Source of the DNA: Flavobacteriales bacterium UBA7382
GTDB lineage: Bacteria; Bacteroidota; Bacteroidia; Flavobacteriales_D; Sanyastnellaceae
Assembly: GCA_002469765.1 (NCBI GenBank)
Contig: DKNS01000072.1
Coordinates: forward strand, 1,128-8,964
Direction of reading: 5' to 3'
Length of the DNA stretch: 7,837 bases
The notes below the pieces were generated by a model. The model saw only the letters and a program-made list of their open reading frames with translations, was not told the origin of the DNA and did no database searches. The translations under genes and the position numbers were made by a program. Of this stretch, positions 6,001 through 7,837 are shown piece by piece; the stretch's first letter is position 1, and every line of letters starts with the position of its first letter.

Positions 6001-7824
6001 TCGTTCGAAGTGATTGCGGATTCTACGGTTTTTGAAGTCACCAAATCCCTGCTCTACGTTCAAGGCGCGGACAGCTTGGTGTGTTCTGCCCATTTTGACA
6101 GCACGTTCGTGGTGTTTGCACCACCGACCGTGGCGTTGACAGGTCCTTCGGGCATTTGTCAGGGTGAAGAGGCCACGTTGACCTGGGATGTGACCAACTT
6201 CGAACCGACAAGTGTGTACACCCCCATTTGGTTCCACGGCAACACTTACAGCTCCTCTGAATTGGACAACCAAGCCACACTCGCTCCCAACATCGGGGTG
6301 GGCGCCATTCCCTCAGAGGCGATGGAGGTGGGGCTGCGCATCGAAGACGACAGAGGCTGTGTGTCCGACTTGGAAACATGGACAGTGGAAGTCCTCGCCA
6401 CGCCTGTGCTGGCATGGACCCTCGATCTTCCAGACGAAGTCTGCTCGCCAGCCCAAGGTTGTGTGGAAGTGGGGCTCCTGAATGACGACCTTCCACTCAA
6501 CACAGGAGTGGAATACATCTTCGGCAATGCAGTGCCGAGCCCCATCAACAGCGTGTGCGACAACTACACCAACCCGAGCCCATGTCCAAGGTTGGACTCC
6601 ATGACAGTGGTGGTGCGGTTCGCACACGATTTGAACGACGAAGGAACGCTCTTCTGCACCAACCGCTTGGTGGACTCCCTCATCGTCAATCCTTCCCCCG
6701 AGCCGGCGTTTGCGATCGATGCGCCTCAAGCGTGTTTGGACACGGCGGCAGGCAACTGCATACCCCTGACCCACGACCTCGGGATGTACGACCTATGTGA
6801 AGACGACAGCTTGTCGTTCAACTGGTATGTCACCCCTCTAGACGGCCTGGACATTGCCGACTTCAACATCGAAAATGCCGACCAGATTATGCCCTCCATT
6901 TGTTTGGAGAAAGAAGGTGCCGTAGAAATCGTCATCGAGGTGGAAAACCTGCATGGCTGCAGCCAGACCAGTCCCGCACAACCCTATGTGGTGCGTGGAC
7001 TTCCACGACCTGAGTTGACCTTTTTGCAAGAGAGCATTTGTTTGCCCACCACCGTCTCTGTTTTGAATTCGTCGGCTGGCGCAGCCAACTTCAGCATGTC
7101 CATTCCGGGCTTCCCGACTTACGACGACTTCCTGTCGCCTCTTGAATTGAATGTGGCATTCCCCGGGTACTATGATGCAGACTTCACTGTGTCCAACACC
7201 TACACCGTAGACGAACACGTGGTGGTGTGCTCCGTGGACACCACCTACGAAAGAGCGTTTGAAGGCAGGACCCCCCCAGTGGCCTTGTTTGAAGTGCTTC
7301 CGGACACGGTGGTTGAATTCGTCGACCCTGTGGTGGACTTTGAAAACCTCTCCTCCGGTGCGGTCGAGTACATCTGGTCCTTTGGCAACGGAGAAGGCTC
7401 CGCAGAGGAGCATCCCTCTGTGGAGTACGCACAGCCAGGCACATTCAACACCCAACTTTTGGTGGTGAACGAATATGGATGCACCGACGTGCACAGTCAG
7501 TCAATTGACGTCACCACGGATCTTTACGTTTACGCACCCAACGCCTTCACCCCCGACAACGACGGACTTAACGACGCGTGGGCGCCTTCCATCATTGGAC
7601 AAGATCTGATCGCCAGTTACGAGTGTCACATCATGAATCGCAGCGGTCACGTCCTCTTTTACAGCGAAGATCCCAACGAGGCCTGGGACGGCAGGAACGC
7701 AGTCACAGGAAAAGGGATGCACTACAGCAGCGGCGGCGAAGTGTTCGCTTGGCGGATTGCCATCAAGAAGAAAGGCGGGCGCGGGGCCATCATCTACACG
7801 GGTCACATCCAAATGATTCGTTGA
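31..7824 (+). CDS. Giant multi-domain Ig-like/PKD-like surface protein with T9SS type B (gliding-motility-associated) C-terminal sorting domain
   Basis: This is one uninterrupted frame of 2,597 codons ending in TGA. In order it encodes a Sec signal peptide (1-19), 24 Ig-like/PKD-like modules averaging 100 residues (about 20-2410), a PKD domain (2415-2494) and a CHU_C/gliding-motility C-terminal domain (2498-2597). Proteins with this ending are known T9SS type B cargo, sent through the outer membrane and held on or released from the cell surface; SprB, the gliding adhesin, is the best-known example, but no SprB-type repeats are present here. No protease, glycosidase or other catalytic motif was seen, so an adhesive or structural role is inferred and the ligand is unknown. 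The protein is strongly acidic and nearly lacks lysine. ATG 31 is chosen because it directly precedes a good signal peptide. TTG 13 is an alternative start, and the frame stays open to the left edge of the window. No Shine-Dalgarno sequence is visible, which is usual in Bacteroidota. Confidence 0.95.
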   Translation: MKVLFAAMFLVPTAFDCLAEQTFPPTEMAVSAAQVCVGNDVTVTILNPDTLGANTLQSVPWQISHNGSLLSSSELSNYLLLDVTTGSALEDWSLSTSLTFEVLQAGCYDVSLENGFMEVATNNPDLPPVLAQIVTPTEFTVSGVPNAPVATDLISVLCAGDLFSASMSTSSAGPATTTLSYTLIDPTGATLTNATTMESGLGCNGPSLDLALLPTALETFGTHLLAINAENTCGVSLPTIKSVEVVGAPTFSLSTTPVCNGENALVVSDIQAVDYTNPITGTPEVAWTWSNGNSNLGLTTLINPANGDVVEQTVDLTYTVTDDDGTSTATCSSLASTTQVVHTPTPLELSFNGDFTVSTLCAGDILDVAVVSGSAFNETVSYSWFTSVPPNEADATSRVWQAINQSVDITLGQNSVFDDGTTCDNSDSPLAVTIPVNAIPSISWSDGDDLDAACAGSTAMLEVSLVSFSGAATTVSWTSALGGADQELDGSGVVTLELDLPEEQTAGSFSVSVAAMDDAGCASNGLEGFVDVRVAEIPAGEFEAACEGQEIQPTNVPEGGNLSYSWTYNELPFNGEGASSSTPTFPAVNCLETPNIELSLTTSYNVAGETLTCMSEPLSFPVAVTPLAEFTLSLPDVLCADSEVELGVVGPGLTAFLCEEATLEYAWGVDRGNGFQPAGTGSSLDLNTGDAGAVVVSVEAITTGSAGTCINTEIVELNIAANPSLSPFPEGLMFCEDGSLNLAATFDVNENGGVAYNWELGDLTAFILQGQGNPEVSLSLSEESTASNGTIGLYVLDAAGCQTSTDIEFDVLTLPVPGLVSWEDAPASACSGESVTFSIGEPQLDPALEQGGYNHVWTATNATGDVLPTTSTTDPLSVLLTGVNIPTAAWTPSLEPSQVTLELTLSDGLCSSSATYTDAIQIYPRPRVTAGDADLSICAEDDWTGVLTGASSLEFTGPFTFVGYEEFSNALGEVLWTMPWSEIGPLHAQNDPVNFPTSFELTAVSDFSTLTCENNWTLDVLVHDNPEIAALPAEVVVCDNGNLELNAEVLLDPNGGLDIAWDLDAVDDFNAVVSNGGQTLTLTPVAGSDATGATVMLVTTDGEGCLAQGSTALTVHAAPAPVNVMFSDLDSAICSGQSIVLTMDEPLLDGSSTLDNFSYTWTATGSNNEVYTVTPTSTFLVDEAGDLTLANSQGWSSDFDPVTVSFELDMHDGVCESTFAFQDQISLYPSPSITVPNNLDYRMCEGYDWTGPISGASSLSYLSPYTGELLEISSTTGTIDWVMPWSEAQAALEAGEATVFELLATSDFGGAVCTDTWTLTLDVVGNPLINPNNTSVPAEICVGESATISSGIVQGSSNGQPLTFVWGNAGDDPIFNVTPLQNGTSAGIIVNTNIATPDSGDVTFTLTDGAGCQADTTLSVIIHELPTFGALNAMPDAVCTGEEIQLTFSGIGVDENLNEADATYTWSASVDGSNIPVTGDAFSLAVIPSVNAVVAAEFTEPTPVVFELTAGSDGCVATQTWDDVVVVYPAPRIQNSNTYVCQDQEWSTVITGPETLMTLGQNGLDSLVWEDNGSGQFEVTLPADYLVAQGGQSVQTFTFQGAIEYEEAGLTCVSNSALNLSRRLAPSFTVTGDDTSGPSGDLVMCEGSDLTLNSFVDQNGATETFSWQVDNGYPHQINEDDTYFIDVLPQAPLTSATVVTGVASVVYSDYNSTLPEFECVVEQPWSFTVLPTPSVDWTIPEWACDGTSVQVEVGLATGADSLAGDGLTWDWGWNTSTFNETVPSDAPTSSISFPAAYEPSIDGIHDQNVSLVVTDSYGCVSLPSTQTLYALEFPVLNLETQLACDGDTVTWVASGADDYTWFGISGFEDPSEVFNSGYAATGTDVSELIVAGIEEPVTVEVSGSIPYIIPGSGTFASCFTSAMTNSNLSATASEFELPLLNPDFTVAPVFCEGGIVDFLDLNEGDAPSSTSYSFFATTGLELDNVPSSQTSFEVIADSTVFEVTKSLLYVQGADSLVCSAHFDSTFVVFAPPTVALTGPSGICQGEEATLTWDVTNFEPTSVYTPIWFHGNTYSSSELDNQATLAPNIGVGAIPSEAMEVGLRIEDDRGCVSDLETWTVEVLATPVLAWTLDLPDEVCSPAQGCVEVGLLNDDLPLNTGVEYIFGNAVPSPINSVCDNYTNPSPCPRLDSMTVVVRFAHDLNDEGTLFCTNRLVDSLIVNPSPEPAFAIDAPQACLDTAAGNCIPLTHDLGMYDLCEDDSLSFNWYVTPLDGLDIADFNIENADQIMPSICLEKEGAVEIVIEVENLHGCSQTSPAQPYVVRGLPRPELTFLQESICLPTTVSVLNSSAGAANFSMSIPGFPTYDDFLSPLELNVAFPGYYDADFTVSNTYTVDEHVVVCSVDTTYERAFEGRTPPVALFEVLPDTVVEFVDPVVDFENLSSGAVEYIWSFGNGEGSAEEHPSVEYAQPGTFNTQLLVVNEYGCTDVHSQSIDVTTDLYVYAPNAFTPDNDGLNDAWAPSIIGQDLIASYECHIMNRSGHVLFYSEDPNEAWDGRNAVTGKGMHYSSGGEVFAWRIAIKKKGGRGAIIYTGHIQMIR
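94..2220 (+). repeat. Modules 1-7: divergent N-terminal Ig-like modules
   Basis: Opening cysteines lie at nt 136, 502, 805, 1111, 1390, 1666 and 1945, paired with cysteines at nt 349, 727, 1021, 1297, 1591, 1867 and 2155. Spacing is irregular at first (122 residues between modules 1 and 2) and then settles at 92-102. Unlike modules 8-19 these show no clear three-module order. Extra unpaired cysteines occur in module 2 (residue 203), module 6 (590) and module 7 (658). As the most surface-distal part of a C-terminally anchored protein, this segment would be the natural ligand-contact end, but that is inference only. Confidence 0.75.
2233..3141 (+). repeat. Super-repeat unit 1 (modules 8-10, A-B-C)
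   Basis: The unit is 909 nt (303 residues) from the opening Cys of module 8 to that of module 11. Module A starts CEDGSLNLAA and has an NENGG turn; B starts ACSGESVTF, followed by EPQLDP and WTAT, and ends in YPRPRV; C starts CAEDDWTG, followed by GASSL, WTMPWSE, SDF and NNWTLDV. The same landmarks recur in order in unit 2. Boundaries are set at the opening cysteines for convenience; the true domain edges are probably 5-10 residues earlier. Confidence 0.8.
3142..4050 (+). repeat. Super-repeat unit 2 (modules 11-13, A-B-C)
   Basis: The unit is again exactly 909 nt. A starts CDNGNLELNA with a DPNGG turn; B starts ICSGQSIVL, followed by EPLLDG and YTWTAT, and ends in YPSPSI; C starts CEGYDWTG, followed by GASSL, WVMPWSE, TSDF and TWTL. 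This is the closest relative of unit 1: the two C modules match at about 33 of 85 positions by hand. I count roughly 43 Asp/Glu, one Arg and no Lys in these 303 residues. Confidence 0.8.
4051..4962 (+). repeat. Super-repeat unit 3 (modules 14-16, A-B-C)
   Basis: The unit is 912 nt. A starts CVGESATIS, with an SSNG turn and LTFVWG; B starts VCTGEEIQL, with YTWSAS and the YPAPRI exit that echoes YPRPRV and YPSPSI; C starts CQDQEWSTVITGPETL, matching the DWTG...GASSL pattern only loosely, and lacks the MPWSE motif. Order and length are kept while the motifs decay. Confidence 0.7.
4963..5880 (+). repeat. Super-repeat unit 4 (modules 17-19), degenerate
   Basis: The unit is 918 nt. Module 17 starts CEGSDLTLNS, with DQNG and FSWQV (A-like); module 18 starts ACDGTSVQV (B-like position); module 19 starts ACDGDTVTW, with YTWFG (C position but without C landmarks). 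Assignment to the super-repeat rests on its period, about 303 residues, and on the A-module likeness, so it is less certain than units 1-3. Confidence 0.5.
5881..7266 (+). repeat. Modules 20-24: C-terminal Ig-like modules, two of them cysteine-rich
   Basis: Opening cysteines are at nt 5881, 6157, 6442, 6733 and 7039, and late partners at 6082, 6358, 6655, 6958 and 7228. Modules 20 and 21 (FCEGG, ICQGEEATL) look ordinary. Modules 22 and 23 begin with a second close cysteine (CSPAQGC and CLDTAAGNC) and each has three cysteines beyond the standard pair (residues 2144, 2176, 2185 and 2243, 2256, 2291). Module 24 (ICLPTTVSV) leads into the PKD domain. Lysine reappears here, sparsely (residue 2005 and the EKEG in module 23). 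Confidence 0.75.
7273..7512 (+). other. PKD domain (residues 2415-2494)
   Basis: The segment shows the classic PKD pattern: PVALFEV entry strand, VDFENLSS, then YIWSFGNGEGS (consensus YxWxFGDG with Asp to Asn), followed by HPSVEYAQPGTFNTQLLVVN and the GCTD ending. PKD domains next to the CHU_C domain are very common in T9SS type B cargo. Only one cysteine (residue 2484) is present, unlike the 24 modules before it. Confidence 0.9.
7522..7821 (+). other. T9SS type B sorting domain / gliding-motility-associated C-terminal domain (CHU_C, residues 2498-2597)
   Basis: Hallmarks in order are YAPNAFTPDNDGLNDAW (consensus PNAFTPNGDGxND), a Y-x-C-H-I-MNRSGHVLF strand (consensus IFNRWGxLVF), DPNEAWDG (consensus nearly exact), FAWRIAI, and the terminal GHIQMIR (consensus GxVTLxR). 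These define the family read by T9SS for export across the outer membrane. Deviations are Ser in place of the usual Trp in NRWG, and a basic loop IKKKGGRG that holds three of the protein's very few lysines. Confidence 0.95.
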
Positions 7825-7837
7825 CGTGAACCTGCGG

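Larger units (their letters stand above)
94..7266 (+). repeat. Array of 24 cysteine-bracketed Ig-like/PKD-like modules
   Basis: Each module opens with a hydrophobic-Cys-X-Gly/Asp motif (for example LCAGD, ACSGE, MCEGS, ICQGE). Most then carry an aromatic strand such as YSW, YTW or AWTW about 25-40 residues later, and all have a second Cys, often Gly-Cys or Thr-Cys, near the end. First-Cys residues are 36, 158, 259, 361, 454, 546, 639, 735, 830, 938, 1038, 1134, 1244, 1341, 1439, 1541, 1645, 1744, 1844, 1951, 2043, 2138, 2235 and 2337, a mean step of 100. The partner Cys lies 62-81 residues later in every module. This fits the PKD-like/Ig-like beta-sandwich families common in Bacteroidota surface proteins. 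One disulfide per module, linking an early strand to a late one, is inferred. The modules probably form a rigid extended rod. DNA identity between modules is low, so the array is old or diversified. Confidence 0.85.

Noticed and set aside
94..7266. SprB repeats or cadherin domains
   Set aside because: The SprB repeat hallmark (CNGxxDGxIxVxVxGGTxPYxYxW) and cadherin motifs (DxNDNxPxF, LDRE) are absent; the modules fit PKD-like/Ig-like domains better.
6838..7494. Long reverse-strand open frame (218 codons), with similar ones at 2767-3378 (203) and 4183-4830 (215)
   Set aside because: They lie wholly inside the giant gene. Their translations are rich in His, Arg and Gly with no domain or signal pattern, as expected of antisense frames of a GC-rich, Asp/Val/Thr-rich gene.
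1..7837. CRISPR array, tRNA/rRNA gene, transposon, phage or defence system
   Set aside because: The whole window is one continuous coding frame; no short spaced repeats, RNA genes, transposase, inverted terminal repeats or defence-type domains were seen.
7825..7837. Transcription terminator after the stop
   Set aside because: Only 13 bases remain and they contain no hairpin or T-run.

Overview
The window is filled by one giant forward-strand gene. It has 30 bases before the preferred ATG (31) and 13 bases after the TGA stop (7822-7824). The product is a 2,597-residue exported protein with a signal peptide, 24 cysteine-bracketed Ig-like/PKD-like modules, one recognisable PKD domain, and a gliding-motility-associated C-terminal domain (CHU_C type). 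That last domain is the type B sorting signal of the type IX secretion system (T9SS), which places the source in the Bacteroidota. Codons rich in third-position G/C (gac, gcc, ctg, ttg, acc) suggest a lineage with higher GC than typical Flavobacterium. An acidic, almost lysine-free secreted protein would fit a marine or saline habitat, but that is inference and I cannot name a genus.

Layout, with residues counted from the ATG at 31: signal peptide 1-19; modules 1-7 (residues ~20-730), which are divergent; modules 8-19 (735-1950), arranged as four copies of a three-module super-repeat of about 303 residues; modules 20-24 (1951-2410), of which 22 and 23 carry extra cysteines; PKD domain (2415-2494); T9SS type B sorting domain (2498-2597). 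No catalytic domain, transmembrane stalk or lipoprotein anchor is visible.

The likely role is a very long cell-surface or released adhesin, stalk or filament. It would be exported by Sec, carried across the outer membrane by T9SS, and stiffened by up to 24 intradomain disulfides. Its ligand cannot be read from the sequence. The most notable signals are an A-B-C domain super-repeat with an exact 909-nt step between its first three copies, a conserved cysteine pair in all 24 modules, and a run of 1,763 residues with no lysine. I found no RNA gene, CRISPR array, mobile element or second real gene.
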